This document shows, in pieces, positions 34,996 through 44,353 of a stretch of 64,000 nt of DNA (positions within the stretch are counted from its first letter, which is position 1; every line of letters starts with the position of its first letter). The stretch is from DATJGR01 sp963787045 (GTDB taxonomy: Bacteria > Pseudomonadota > Gammaproteobacteria > Pseudomonadales > Azotimanducaceae): positions 124,001-188,000 of the forward strand of contig CAWBBR010000025.1 of NCBI GenBank assembly GCA_963787045.1, written 5' to 3'. The notes beneath the pieces were generated by a model that did no database searches, was not told where the DNA came from, and worked only from the letters and a program-made list of their open reading frames with translations. The position numbers and the translations under genes were made by a program.

Positions 34996-34996
34996 G

Positions 34997-36562
34997 TCAT
35001 GCACTCCTGAGTCGGTCCGCCATGTGCTCGGCGATCATCACTGTGGTGAGGTGCGTGTTCGCACACGCTACGCTCGGCATGATCGACGCGTCGATGACGC
35101 GAAGACCCTGTACGCCGAGCACGCGACACTGTGGATCGACGACGGTGAGCGGATCGTCCGTCGCACCCATACGGCAGCTGCTCGTGCCGTGCTGGGCATC
35201 GCCGACGTTCTGCAACGCCCACGCGTCGATGGCGGCGTCGCTGTCGAGCGTGTCGATGCCGGCAGTCGAGGCGCCGGTGCCGATGAATTCGGCGATGTCG
35301 GCGAATCCCGGCCGGTGCGCGAGATCGATCAGACGCTTGATGCCGTCGCGCATGCGCAGCAGATCGCTCGGGTCGTCGAGCATGTTCTCTTCGACGATCG
35401 GCTGCGCCAACGGATCTGCAGAGGCGAGGCGGATCGTGCCGCGCGAAAAACACTCGTTCACCCACGCCCCGATCAGGCCGAAGTTCGGCGTCGGTGCGCG
35501 CGTGTGGCGGCCGAGGCCGTCGCCCAGGCGGTTCATCGCGACCAGCATCATGTCGCCGGGCCCGGCGCCGCCCAGGTCCGACGTATACCGCGCGCAGCAA
35601 TTCGTGTGGCGAAAGTCCGGCGGGGGTATCGCAGCTTCCTTCAGCACGATCGGAAACGCGGCGATCGGATGATCCTGAAAGCTGTCGCCGACCGGCAACG
35701 CAACCCGCACGTCGATGTCGAGATCTCTCAGGTGGTCGGCCGGACCGATGCCGGAGCGCATCAGGATCGGCGGGCTATGCACCGCGCCGGCCGACAGAAT
35801 CACCTCGTTGGCGAGGACGTCGTGCCAGCGGCCGTTCGTAACACACCGCACGCCGATCGCGCGATCGCCGTCGAACAGCACCTTGTCCACCTGCGTGTCG
35901 CACAGAATCGCCAGATTGTTGCGGCCGCGGCTCGGTTCGATGTACGCGTCGTTCGTGTTGACGCGGCGATGCTCGCGGCTGTTGATCGCATAAGGCGACA
36001 CGCCGAGCGCGCCCGGTGCGTTGTGATCGGGCGCCCACGGGTATCCGAGATCGACCGCCGCCTCGCCGAACGCGAGGTCGACGGGTCCCCAGTTCGACAT
36101 CGGTGCGCGGTAGATCGGTATCGGTCCGTCGTTGCCGTGGTAGTCCGCGTCGCCGTAGCGCAGATCGGTTTCGAGCCGCTTGAAGTACGGCAGCACGTCG
36201 GCAAACCCCCAACCGGTGCACCCGGCCGCGGCCCAGCGGTCGTAGTCTTCCGGCACGCCGCGGATCGCGATTTGACCGTTGATGGCGGAACTACCGCCGA
36301 GACCACGGCCGCGCCAGTAGAGGCGCGGCGTTTGCGACGTCGTGCGTCGCGCCTGCAACGTGTCCCAGCGGAACATCTCGTATTCGGGCGCGTTGATGAT
36401 CCGCGAAGGATTCGGGCTGCGCATGGCGTCGGGCGCTTCCGCGCTGCGATGGTCCGGGCCGGCCTCGATCAGCGCCACCTGCACCGCGGCGTTCTCCGAC
36501 AGACGTCCGGCGAGCGTCGCGCCGGCCGAGCCGGCGCCGACGATCAGATAGTCGTACTGCAT
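34997..36562 (-). CDS. GMC-family FAD-dependent oxidoreductase (choline dehydrogenase-like)
   Basis: A 521-residue glucose-methanol-choline oxidoreductase that oxidises an alcohol with FAD. The FAD-binding motif is YLIVGAGSAGATLAGRLSE (residues 5-23); signature 1 is WRGRGLGGSSAINGQI; signature 2 is GAVHSPPILMRSGIGP; the C-terminal active-site His lies in QHGTSSCRMG, and NTHLTTVM replaces the usual NTN segment. No signal peptide is visible. It follows the luciferase-like monooxygenase gene by 25 bases on the same strand, suggesting a shared catabolic operon. Substrate unknown. Confidence 0.92.
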   Translation of the reverse strand: MQYDYLIVGAGSAGATLAGRLSENAAVQVALIEAGPDHRSAEAPDAMRSPNPSRIINAPEYEMFRWDTLQARRTTSQTPRLYWRGRGLGGSSAINGQIAIRGVPEDYDRWAAAGCTGWGFADVLPYFKRLETDLRYGDADYHGNDGPIPIYRAPMSNWGPVDLAFGEAAVDLGYPWAPDHNAPGALGVSPYAINSREHRRVNTNDAYIEPSRGRNNLAILCDTQVDKVLFDGDRAIGVRCVTNGRWHDVLANEVILSAGAVHSPPILMRSGIGPADHLRDLDIDVRVALPVGDSFQDHPIAAFPIVLKEAAIPPPDFRHTNCCARYTSDLGGAGPGDMMLVAMNRLGDGLGRHTRAPTPNFGLIGAWVNECFSRGTIRLASADPLAQPIVEENMLDDPSDLLRMRDGIKRLIDLAHRPGFADIAEFIGTGASTAGIDTLDSDAAIDAWALQNVGDAQHGTSSCRMGATDDPLTVVDPQCRVLGVQGLRVIDASIMPSVACANTHLTTVMIAEHMADRLRSA

Positions 36563-36586
36563 CGAAATACCGGAGCCTCGCCCCGA

Positions 36587-37804
36587 TCAGACCTTCGGTG
36601 CGTGGTGCGCCGGCATCGCGGACGCGGCGTTGCTTTCCTGGGTCAGCGCTTTCGCGGCCCGTTCGTTCTGCATGATCTTCGAGATCACCGCAGCGCCGGC
36701 GCGCTCGAAGATGTCGCGATGTTCGATGACGTGACGCTGCGATTCACGGTAACTGTCGAGCATGCCGTTCACTTCCGGAACGACGTAGCGGGCGATCAGG
36801 TCCCAGCTGCGCAACGTCGCTTCGGGATTTGCCCAGTCGTGCGCGAAACCGATCACGGTGCCGAAACCGCCGGTCAACTTCATCATGTCGCGCAGCGACT
36901 TGACGAGGTCGTCAGGCGTGCCGATGACCGCGGCCGAGCCTTCGGTGAACGCGGTCTGATCGACGGCATCGTCGGCGTCTTTGAACGCGACGGCGCCGGG
37001 TCGCATGAGCGTGCCAACGGTGTATTCGTTGTGCCATCGCAACAGTCCGTCGCGCGCTTCTTTGCGGGCCTGTTCGCGCGTTTCGGCGATGTGCCACGTC
37101 ATCACGATGCGCCACTCGCCGCGATTGATCGTTGCGCCACTGATCGCGGCGGCCTCTTCCGCGAAGCTCCATTGCAACGGCAACGCCGCGATACCGGCGG
37201 TCGACATCGAACCGATCGACAGCACGCCTGTGCCGTGTTTGCCGGCCAGCGTCATGCCGGACGGGCTGACCATCGACGCCACTGCGAAAGGCAGATTCTC
37301 CTGCAGCGGCAACAGTTGCAGTCGCGCGTCGCGCAGCGTGAACCAGTCGCTCTCGTGGCTGAAACGCGGCGCACCGCTCAGCAGCTTGCGGATCACGCCG
37401 ATCGCTTCGTCCTGACGGTCGCGCTGCACCATCGGATCGATGCCGAGCATGTACGCGTCCGACGGCAGCGCACCGGGACCCGAGCCGAAGATCACCCGGC
37501 CGCCGGTCATGTGGTCGAGTTGCACGATGCGCTGCGCGACGTTGAACGGATGGTGATACGGCAACGACACGACGCCGGTGCCGAGTTTGATGCGGTGCGT
37601 ACGCTCACCCGCGGCCGCGAGGAACATCTCGGGCGACGCGATGATTTCCCAGCCGGTCGAGTGGTGCTCGCCGCACCAGAATTCGTCGTAACCGAGTTTG
37701 TCGAGGTGCTCGGCGAGGTCGAGGTCGCGGCGGAATTGCAGCGTCGGGTTTTCGCCGATCGGATGGTGTGGCGCGAGGAATGCGCCGAACTTGAGTCGTG
37801 CCAT
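36587..37804 (-). CDS. LLM-class flavin-dependent monooxygenase (limonene monooxygenase-like)
   Basis: A 405-residue bacterial luciferase-family protein. Its features include FGAFLAPHHPIGENP, YDEFWCGEHHSTGWE, IKLGTGVVSLPYHHPFNVA, GRVIFGSGPGALPSDAYMLG and a C-terminal extension beyond the barrel, the layout of limonene 1,2-monooxygenase and related two-component enzymes. These use reduced FMN from a separate reductase, and no reductase is nearby. It is second in the amidohydrolase-LLM-GMC minus-strand set. Confidence 0.9.
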   Translation of the reverse strand: MARLKFGAFLAPHHPIGENPTLQFRRDLDLAEHLDKLGYDEFWCGEHHSTGWEIIASPEMFLAAAGERTHRIKLGTGVVSLPYHHPFNVAQRIVQLDHMTGGRVIFGSGPGALPSDAYMLGIDPMVQRDRQDEAIGVIRKLLSGAPRFSHESDWFTLRDARLQLLPLQENLPFAVASMVSPSGMTLAGKHGTGVLSIGSMSTAGIAALPLQWSFAEEAAAISGATINRGEWRIVMTWHIAETREQARKEARDGLLRWHNEYTVGTLMRPGAVAFKDADDAVDQTAFTEGSAAVIGTPDDLVKSLRDMMKLTGGFGTVIGFAHDWANPEATLRSWDLIARYVVPEVNGMLDSYRESQRHVIEHRDIFERAGAAVISKIMQNERAAKALTQESNAASAMPAHHAPKV

Positions 37805-37829
37805 TTTCGTCAGTCTCCGTGCTTTGAAT

Positions 37830-39027
37830 TCATGCCGCCAGCGCGGGTCTACGCGCCGATCGGGAAAGATGCGCAGGAAATTGTCTGCATAGAACTTGTC
37901 GCGGATCGCGCCGAGCGCGATCGCCCAGCGAGCGTTCGAAGCGCGCGATCGGATTGCGGCCGCCTTCGATGTGCGGGTAGTCGCTCGAGAACAGATACAG
38001 ATCCGCGTTCGACTGATCGATCAGCATGCCCACGTCTTCGAACACGTACGGCGTGAACGCGCATTGTTCCGTCAACTGTTCCGACGGCTTGCGTTTGAAG
38101 TTCGCGAGGTTCTTGTCCGCCTTGCTCCAATGCGCGGCAACCCAGTCGAGACGCGTGAGCATCGACGGCACCCAGCCGGCGCCGAGTTCGACGCTGGCGC
38201 CGCGCAACGCGGGGAAACGCTCGAACACGCCGTCGATCAGCATCATGCTCAAGAACGTTTCGGGACCTTCGTGCAGGATCGCGATGTCTTTGCTGCGCAC
38301 GTTCTCGCCGCCGCCGAGCCAGTCCTTCGTCGGCGGGCGGCCGTTGTTCGACCACGCCTTGTTCAGCTGCAGCGGCGCGCCGCCGACGTGCAGAACGAAC
38401 GGCACGCGCGCCTCTGCGAGGCGCGCCCAGAACGGATCGAACTCGACGTGACCGGGCGCCTTGTCGCCGCACGGGCGGTGCGGCACCCACACGGCCTTCA
38501 TACCTTGTTTGATCGCATGCTCGAGTTCGGCGATGGCGAGCGCCGGATCGTCGAGCGGCACGACGCCGACGCCGAGCAGGCGCGCGTCGCTGCGGCAGAA
38601 CTCGCCCATCGCGCGGTTGTGTGCGCGCGCCGAACCGTAGCGCACTTCCGGCGCCATCTTCGAACTCGGCGAGAACGGCACCGCAACGCTGTGTGTTGCG
38701 AATACGAGCTGGCGTTTGAAGCCGAGCATGTCGAGCGCGATGGTTCGCTCTTTCGAATCGAACGCGCCGAGCGCCTGGATCTCCTTCGAGCTCTCGATCA
38801 GCTGGTCGCCGAGGGCGAGCAGCTCGGCGACGTGCGCGTCGCTGTGCCGGCCGCCGCGCGCCACGATCTCCGCGACCTCTTCGTCGGTGACGATCGATGC
38901 GCTGTAGTTCACCGGCGGAATCTCTGTCGCGCACGTCCGGGTCGGCATATTCGAGCAGGAAATTCGGCAGCTCCATGATGTGGCTGTCGGCGTCGTAGAA
39001 CGCGCGATCGGCGGGGGCGTAGGCCAT
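37830..39027 (-). pseudogene. Amidohydrolase family 2 (ACMSD-like), frameshifted at both ends
   Basis: A metal-dependent hydrolase or decarboxylase of about 390 residues in the amidohydrolase 2 family (relatives include aminocarboxymuconate-semialdehyde decarboxylase). The start MAYAPADRAFYDADSHIMELPNFLLEY at 39027 is the family N-terminus, with the DxH metal motif DADSHIM. Near 38925 the frame shifts and the main part continues from PPVNYSASIVTDEEVAEI to YLFSSDYPHIEGGRNP (metal Asp in SSDYPH). Near 37920 it shifts again (DKFYADNFLRIFP), so the exact stop is uncertain (about 37830-37850). A reading that stays in the middle frame has an unrelated N-terminus. It heads the LLM/GMC set. Confidence 0.82.
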
Positions 39028-39180
39028 GGGCGACTCCTTGGGCGCGGCGAATCCGGTGCTGCGGGGGTGTTGATCGGGCAGACGGCGATACAAGCAAGGA
39101 TCCACCGAAAACACAAGCGCTGGCACCCTGCGAACGTCGCGCCCATCATCGCGATTCATGCAGGGAATCGGAGGACCCAA

Positions 39181-39894
39181 ATGATGCAATTGCGACGCTC
39201 GGGACAGCGCGGCTCTGCGAACCTCGGCTGGTTGGCGAGCCGACATACGTTCTCGTTCGGGAATTACCACGACCCGAGGCACATGGGGTTCGGCGTGCTG
39301 CGGGTGATCAACGAAGATCAGGTGGAACCCGGTCAAGGTTTTCAGACGCACGGTCACAGCGACATGGAGATCATCTCGTACGTGCTCGAAGGCGCGCTCG
39401 AGCACAAAGACAGTCTCGGCACCGGCTCGGTGATTCGCCCTGGCGACGTACAGCGCATGTCGGCCGGCACCGGCATCAGACACAGCGAGTTCAATCATTC
39501 GAAAACCGAGCGCGTGCACTTCCTGCAGATCTGGATCCTGCCGGAACGCGACGGCGCCGAGCCCGGCTACGAACAGAAGCAGTTCGAGCCTGCCAGCCGC
39601 CGCGGTCGCCTGCGCCTGGTCGGATCGCGCGACGCGCGCGAAGGATCGATCACCATCCATCAGGACGTCGATCTGTACGCTTCGCTACTCTCGAAAGGCG
39701 ACCAGGTGGCGCACGCGCTGCGCGAAGGACGCCACGCCTGGCTTCAGGTCGCGCGCGGCGAAGTGCTGTTGAATGGCGAAACGTTGCGGCAGGGCGACGG
39801 TGCGGCGGTCAGCGATACGGGATCGCTGACCATCGAAGCGACTGCCGACGCGGAGGTACTGCTGTTCGATATGCTGAAGAGCGCCGCGGCCTAA
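39181..39894 (+). CDS. Pirin family protein (YhhW-like)
   Basis: A 237-residue bicupin of the pirin family; E. coli YhhW has quercetin 2,3-dioxygenase activity. The metal ligands are visible in FQTHGHSDMEIISYVLEG (His, His, Glu) and GTGIRHSEFNHS. The ATG at 39181 follows GGAGGACCCAA. It diverges from the amidohydrolase gene across about 150 bases, which probably hold both promoters. The C-terminal cupin lacks metal ligands, as usual for this group. Confidence 0.92.
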   Translation: MMQLRRSGQRGSANLGWLASRHTFSFGNYHDPRHMGFGVLRVINEDQVEPGQGFQTHGHSDMEIISYVLEGALEHKDSLGTGSVIRPGDVQRMSAGTGIRHSEFNHSKTERVHFLQIWILPERDGAEPGYEQKQFEPASRRGRLRLVGSRDAREGSITIHQDVDLYASLLSKGDQVAHALREGRHAWLQVARGEVLLNGETLRQGDGAAVSDTGSLTIEATADAEVLLFDMLKSAAA

Positions 39895-39912
39895 CGATCT
39901 GATCGAGGCGCG

Positions 39913-41085
39913 CTAGACGTAGTAGTCCTTCAGCGGTGGGAAGCCGTTGAACTCCACCGAGCTGTACGACGTCGTGTAGGCGCCTGTCGACAGCCAGTAG
40001 AGGCGGTCGCCGGTCGCGAGATTCAACGGCAGGCCGTACTTGTAGTTCTCGTACATGATGTCGGCGCTGTCGCACGTCGGCCCAGCGATGATCGCGTTCT
40101 CGAGTTCGCCGTTCTTTTCGGTGTAGATCGGATACTTGATCGATTCGTCGAGTGTCTCGATGAGGCCGGAAAACTTGCCGACGTCGGTGTACACCCAACG
40201 GTGCAGCGCGGTGCGCGATTTGCGCGAGATCAACACCACTTCGCTGACCAGCACGCCCGCATTCGAGATCAGCGAGCGACCGGGCTCGATGATGATTTCG
40301 GGCAATTCGTCCATGAAGTCTTCGTGCAGGAACCGCGCGATCTCTTCCGCGTACACCGCGAGTTCGTTGGTGCGATGCAGGTAGTTGGCGGGGAAACCGC
40401 CGCCCATGTTGATCATCTTCAGCTGGATCTTGTCCTCTTCCCACAGCCGATTGAAGATGACTTTCACCTTGCCGAGCGCTGCGTCCCACGCGCCGATCTC
40501 GCGCTGTTGCGAGCCGACATGGAACGACACGCCGTACGGTTCGAGACCGAGATCGCGCGCGAGGATCAGCAGGTCCATCGCCATGTCGCTTTCGCAGCCG
40601 AACTTGCGCGACAGCGGCCAGTCGGCAGTCAACGTGCCTTCCGTCAGGATGCGCGCATAGATCCGGGAACCCGGTGCTGCCTTCGCAATGTTGCGCAGAT
40701 CGGCTTCGGAATCGGTGGCGAACATCCGCACGCCCTTCTGATAGAAGGTGCGAATGTCCTTCGCTTTCTTGATGGTGTTGCCGAAGCTGATGCGGTCGGG
40801 CGACACGCCGAGCGCCAGCACCTTGTCGAGTTCGTAGGTGGATGCGATGTCGAACGAGGCGCCTTTGTCACGGATCAGCGTCAGTACTTCCGGCGCCGGA
40901 TTCGCTTTTACCGCGTAGTAGATCTTGGCGCGCGGAAAGTAGCGGGTCAGATCGTCGTATTGGCGATTGATCGTCGCGAGGTCCACGACGAGGAACGGCG
41001 TTTCATGCGTATCAGCGAACGATTTGATGCGGCCGAAGGTGGCGTTATCGAAGTAGTCGTGGACCAGAACCGCTGTGTCAGTCAT
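39913..41085 (-). CDS. Ornithine/lysine decarboxylase, alanine racemase-fold (group IV)
   Basis: A 390-residue PLP decarboxylase with alanine racemase fold that makes putrescine and possibly cadaverine. The PLP lysine is in YYAVKANP (about residue 60), the phosphate-binding segment is MGGGFPANY, and EPGRSLI and CDSADIMY (catalytic Cys) near the C-terminus match eukaryotic-type ornithine decarboxylase. It stands alone, about 110 bases from the YbjQ gene. Bifunctional lysine/ornithine use is common in the family and cannot be judged here. Confidence 0.93.
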   Translation of the reverse strand: MTDTAVLVHDYFDNATFGRIKSFADTHETPFLVVDLATINRQYDDLTRYFPRAKIYYAVKANPAPEVLTLIRDKGASFDIASTYELDKVLALGVSPDRISFGNTIKKAKDIRTFYQKGVRMFATDSEADLRNIAKAAPGSRIYARILTEGTLTADWPLSRKFGCESDMAMDLLILARDLGLEPYGVSFHVGSQQREIGAWDAALGKVKVIFNRLWEEDKIQLKMINMGGGFPANYLHRTNELAVYAEEIARFLHEDFMDELPEIIIEPGRSLISNAGVLVSEVVLISRKSRTALHRWVYTDVGKFSGLIETLDESIKYPIYTEKNGELENAIIAGPTCDSADIMYENYKYGLPLNLATGDRLYWLSTGAYTTSYSSVEFNGFPPLKDYYV

Positions 41086-41197
41086 TGGCTGATGGATTCT
41101 CCTGCTGAGATTCGGGAGGGTCGAAGGGGCAAGGCGCGGATGGTCCTACACTGAGGGCTTCCGATCAATTGCGGATTGCGGATTTCTTGCCGCGCCA

Positions 41198-41524
41198 TCA
41201 GCCCTGCGTCTTGCCGAGCTTCACCGCGGTGCCATAGGCGAGCATCTCGGCGGCGTCCTGCATGGCGGGTGCGGTGACGAAACGGACGGCCACGATGGCG
41301 TCGGCGCCGAGCTTCTTCGCCTCGGCCACCATCCGGTCGAGCGACTGCTCGCGCGCCTCGGCGAGCAGCTTCGTGTATTCGATGATTTCGCCGCCGACCA
41401 GCGACCGCAGACCCGCGATGATGTCCTTGCCGAGGTGCCGCGAACGGACGGTGTTGCCGCGCACGAGTCCGAGGGTCCTGACGATCGTCGCGTCTTCGAA
41501 CCGGTCCTGCGTGGTGATCTTCAT
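41198..41524 (-). CDS. YbjQ family (DUF74) protein
   Basis: A 108-residue YbjQ/UPF0145 protein; the family forms pentamers and is annotated as heavy-metal binding, with no firm role. Motifs are VRTLGLVRGNTVRSRHLGKDI, LVGGEIIEYTKLL, REQSLDRMVAEAKKLGADAIVAVRF. I chose the ATG at 41524, which overlaps the stop of the preceding membrane protein gene (ATGA). Upstream in-frame sequence is unrelated. Confidence 0.88.
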   Translation of the reverse strand: MKITTQDRFEDATIVRTLGLVRGNTVRSRHLGKDIIAGLRSLVGGEIIEYTKLLAEAREQSLDRMVAEAKKLGADAIVAVRFVTAPAMQDAAEMLAYGTAVKLGKTQG

Positions 41525-41733
41525 TGGTCGACGTTCTTCGAGTAGTAGTTGTCTTCGCTGTTGCGGATCCGCTCGCGGATCACCTTGATCAGCAGCAACC
41601 CGATGCCGACGATCGCGATGAGACCGACGATGCCCCACGGAAACGCCGCGACGAGCCCGGCCACCATGACGGCGAGGTAGAGCAGGCTGACGAAGCCGAG
41701 CAGGGCGTAAGCGACTTTCTCGAGGCCATCCAT
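41521..41733 (-). CDS. Small two-helix membrane protein
   Basis: A 70-residue protein with two hydrophobic helices (about residues 8-28 and 32-50) and a charged C-terminal tail (KVIRERIRNSEDNYY). It is translationally coupled to the YbjQ gene by a four-base overlap, so the pair probably works together at the inner membrane. Similar small membrane partners are often found beside ybjQ. Confidence 0.75.
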   Translation of the reverse strand: MDGLEKVAYALLGFVSLLYLAVMVAGLVAAFPWGIVGLIAIVGIGLLLIKVIRERIRNSEDNYYSKNVDQ

Positions 41734-41861
41734 CAGCGTGTTCGTTCAGTGGTCTCGAGTGCAACCCTATCGCCAATGGCGCGCCGAGTCACACCGCGAG
41801 GCGTCGGGTTGTGACGCCGCTCGCGACTGTGATTTCATGGCCCGCCCGCGAGGAAGACATC

Positions 41862-42638
41862 ATGGCCAAAGACATCGCCGCCGCCGTGCGGGAGATCTGT
41901 CTGTCGTTTCCGGAAGCGACCGAAGCGATGTCGCACGGTTCGCCGGATTATCGCGTGCGCGGCAAGACGTTCGCGTCGCACGTCGTCAATCATCACGGCG
42001 ACGGCCGCATATCGCTGTGGTTGAGCGCGCCGCCGGGCGCGCAGCAGCGCTACACCGAATCGGAACCCGAGTACTTCTTCGTGCCGCCGTACGTGGGGCC
42101 GCGCGGTTGGCTCGGCGTGCATCTGAACCATGGGTTGGACTGGAAGCGCGTCGCGCATCACGTCCGCGAGGCGTATCTCAACGTGGCGCCGAAGAAACTC
42201 ACGGTCGATCTCGGTCCGGCGATCGTCATCAAGCCGCCGACGAAAACGATCGACGCCGACAAGTTCGATCCGATGGCGTCGAAGCGTGCCAAACAGGTGC
42301 TCGCGCCGTTGCGGAAACTGTGCCTCGGTTTGCCGGAGTCGTCCGAAGGAACCGCGTTCGGTAACCCGATCTGGCGCGCGGGGAAGAAGACGTTCTGCAG
42401 CGTGCATCGATACGGCGCGCGACTGAAGCTGCAGTTCTGGGTCGGCAACGACATGCAGGCGATGCTGACGTTCGAGAAGCGTTACCAGATTCCCGCGTAC
42501 ATGGGACACAACGGCTGGATCGAACTCGACGTCGAAGACGAAGTGGATTGGGACGAAGTCCGCGAACTCGTCATGGTGAGCTACAAGCACTTCGCATTGA
42601 GACGGATGCTGAACGAACTCGAGTCGAACGAAGAGTAG
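41862..42638 (+). CDS. Tandem MmcQ/YjbR-domain protein
   Basis: A 258-residue protein made of two copies of the MmcQ/YjbR (DUF419) fold. Copy one is about residues 1-115 (IAAAVREICLSFPEATEAMSHGSPDYRVRGKTF) and copy two about 135-258 (VLAPLRKLCLGLPESSEGTAFGNPIWRAGKKTF). The pattern of a start helix, an LPE/FPE turn, a G-P-Y/W-R-G-K strand and a GWI/GWL strand repeats in each. The family fold resembles a DNA-binding CyaY-like domain but its role is unknown. ATG 41862 has GAGGAAGACATC upstream. Nine bases separate it from xthA. Confidence 0.82.
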   Translation: MAKDIAAAVREICLSFPEATEAMSHGSPDYRVRGKTFASHVVNHHGDGRISLWLSAPPGAQQRYTESEPEYFFVPPYVGPRGWLGVHLNHGLDWKRVAHHVREAYLNVAPKKLTVDLGPAIVIKPPTKTIDADKFDPMASKRAKQVLAPLRKLCLGLPESSEGTAFGNPIWRAGKKTFCSVHRYGARLKLQFWVGNDMQAMLTFEKRYQIPAYMGHNGWIELDVEDEVDWDEVRELVMVSYKHFALRRMLNELESNEE

Positions 42639-42646
42639 TGCCCCTC

Positions 42647-43417
42647 ATGCGAATCGTTAGTTGGAACGTCAACGGTCTGCGCGCTTGCGCCGCGAAAGGT
42701 TTCGATCGATTCCTCGAGTCGTCGAAAGCCGACATCATCGGCATCCAGGAGGTGCGGGCCTTTCCAGCGCAGCTCGATGAAAAAACCCGCTCACCGCGCG
42801 GATGGCACGCGCATTTCGCGGCGGCGGAGCGCGCCGGCTATAGCGGCGTCGGCATCTATTCGCGCGTAAAGCCCGACAAGGTCGAGACCACGTTGCACGA
42901 CGCCCGATTCGATGCCGAAGGTCGGTTATTGATCGCGCAGTTCGGTCGCGTCTCGGTCGTCACCGCGTACTTCCCGAAAGGCAGCGGCAAGGAGCGAGAC
43001 AACAGCCGCGTTCCGTACAAGCTCGATTTCTATTCGGCGTTGTTCGACCGGGTGCAGAAGCTGAAGCGGCGCGGTCCGGTGTTCGTCGTCGGCGACTACA
43101 ACACCGCGCACGAAGCGATCGACCTGGCGCGACCGAAGACGAACGAAAAGACGAGCGGGTTTCTTCCGGAAGAGCGCGCCGAGATGACGCGTTGGATGGC
43201 GGCCGGCTGGGTCGATACGTTCCGCGCGCGGCATCCCGGCGAAGAGGGTCACTACACGTGGTGGCGGCAATGGGGTGGCGCGCGCGAGAAGAACGTCGGC
43301 TGGCGGATCGACTACGTGCTCGCCTCGCCGACAGGAGCGGCGCGCGTGCGTGATGCGTTCATCTGGCCGCACGTATTGGGTTCCGACCACTGCCCGGTCG
43401 GCATCGACATCGCCTGA
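42647..43417 (+). CDS. xthA: Exonuclease III (XthA), AP endonuclease
   Basis: A 256-residue Mg-dependent endonuclease/exonuclease/phosphatase family enzyme for base excision repair. It has MRIVSWNVNGLRAC, GIQEVRAF (metal Glu), YSGVGIYSR, VVGDYNTAHEAIDLARPK (catalytic Asp and Asn), WRIDYVLAS and GSDHCPVGIDI (catalytic Asp-His). All key residues are present and length fits. It follows the MmcQ gene closely, so co-transcription is likely. Confidence 0.95.
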   Translation: MRIVSWNVNGLRACAAKGFDRFLESSKADIIGIQEVRAFPAQLDEKTRSPRGWHAHFAAAERAGYSGVGIYSRVKPDKVETTLHDARFDAEGRLLIAQFGRVSVVTAYFPKGSGKERDNSRVPYKLDFYSALFDRVQKLKRRGPVFVVGDYNTAHEAIDLARPKTNEKTSGFLPEERAEMTRWMAAGWVDTFRARHPGEEGHYTWWRQWGGAREKNVGWRIDYVLASPTGAARVRDAFIWPHVLGSDHCPVGIDIA

Positions 43418-43433
43418 TTCTGGTCGCTCGAAT

Positions 43434-44297
43434 TCAGCGGCTGCGTTTCGATCCGGGCGCCGCGACTTCGTTCAGCGCCTGTGAGTTCGCCGCCCACTCG
43501 AAGTCGACGAGGATCCGCTCGTAGCGCTTCTCAACCAGCTTGCGAAAGCGTGGATCGGTGAAGACGTACAGCCGATTCTCGCGGATTGCTTCCAGCACCA
43601 ACCGGCCGACGACGCGCGGATCGAGCCCGCTCTTCAGTTCGTCGGGGTTGTCCATGAAAGCGACTTTCGACTTTTGCGGGCCGTATCGCTCCGAGCGATT
43701 GCGCGGCGCTTCGTAGATGTTGGTGTTGACGCCGCCCGGACACAGCACCGATGCACCGTAGCCGCCTTCGCGGCCTTCCTGGCGCAACACTTCCGTCAGA
43801 CCGACGACCGCGAACTTGGTGGAGTTGTACGGACCCCAGCCGGCCATGCCACCGAGCAACCCCGCCATCGACGACGTGTTGACCACGTGGCCGCCTTCGC
43901 GATGGCGTTTGATGTGCGGCAGGAAAGCGCGGCAGCCGTTCAGCACGCCGAGGAAGTTCACGCCGATCACCCAGTCCCAGTCGCCGTCGTCGCATTCCTC
44001 GACGAGCCCGCCGGTGCTGACGCCGGCGTTGTTGCACAGCACGTGCACCTTGCCGAAGGCGGCGACGGTTGCGTCGGCGGCCGCGACCATCGAGCGCGCA
44101 TCCGCCACGTCGCAAACGATGGTGGCGACGGTTGCGCCATCCGCGCGCAAGGTTTCGGCTGCTTTTTCCAGCGCGGCTTTTTCGATGTCGGCGAGCATCA
44201 CCTTCATGCCGGCGCCGGCCAGCGCGCGTGAGATGCCCAATCCGATTCCGCTCGCCGCGCCGGTGACGAACGCTACTTTGCCGTCGAAATCCTGCAT
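43434..44297 (-). CDS. Short-chain dehydrogenase/reductase
   Basis: A 287-residue classical SDR with TGAASGIGLGI (cofactor, residues 11-21), LCNNAGV, catalytic Ser in VNTSSMAGLLGG and YNSTK (Tyr-x3-Lys). The acidic ADIE after the second strand favours NAD over NADP. The C-terminal extension of about 40 residues is found in lipid- and steroid-type SDRs. It starts at ATG 44297, divergent from a serine hydrolase gene 56 bases away. Substrate unknown. Confidence 0.88.
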   Translation of the reverse strand: MQDFDGKVAFVTGAASGIGLGISRALAGAGMKVMLADIEKAALEKAAETLRADGATVATIVCDVADARSMVAAADATVAAFGKVHVLCNNAGVSTGGLVEECDDGDWDWVIGVNFLGVLNGCRAFLPHIKRHREGGHVVNTSSMAGLLGGMAGWGPYNSTKFAVVGLTEVLRQEGREGGYGASVLCPGGVNTNIYEAPRNRSERYGPQKSKVAFMDNPDELKSGLDPRVVGRLVLEAIRENRLYVFTDPRFRKLVEKRYERILVDFEWAANSQALNEVAAPGSKRSR

Positions 44298-44353
44298 GCT
44301 GATCTCCCGCTGCTGCGGCAGTATACGCGGACGTTCGGTGTGGGGAGTTCGGC

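Noticed and set aside
34994..38056. A 1020-codon open frame on the plus strand
   Set aside because: It lies antisense to the GMC, luciferase-like and amidohydrolase genes, which have clear family motifs. The translation is Arg/Ala/Val-rich and lacks motifs, as expected from high GC.
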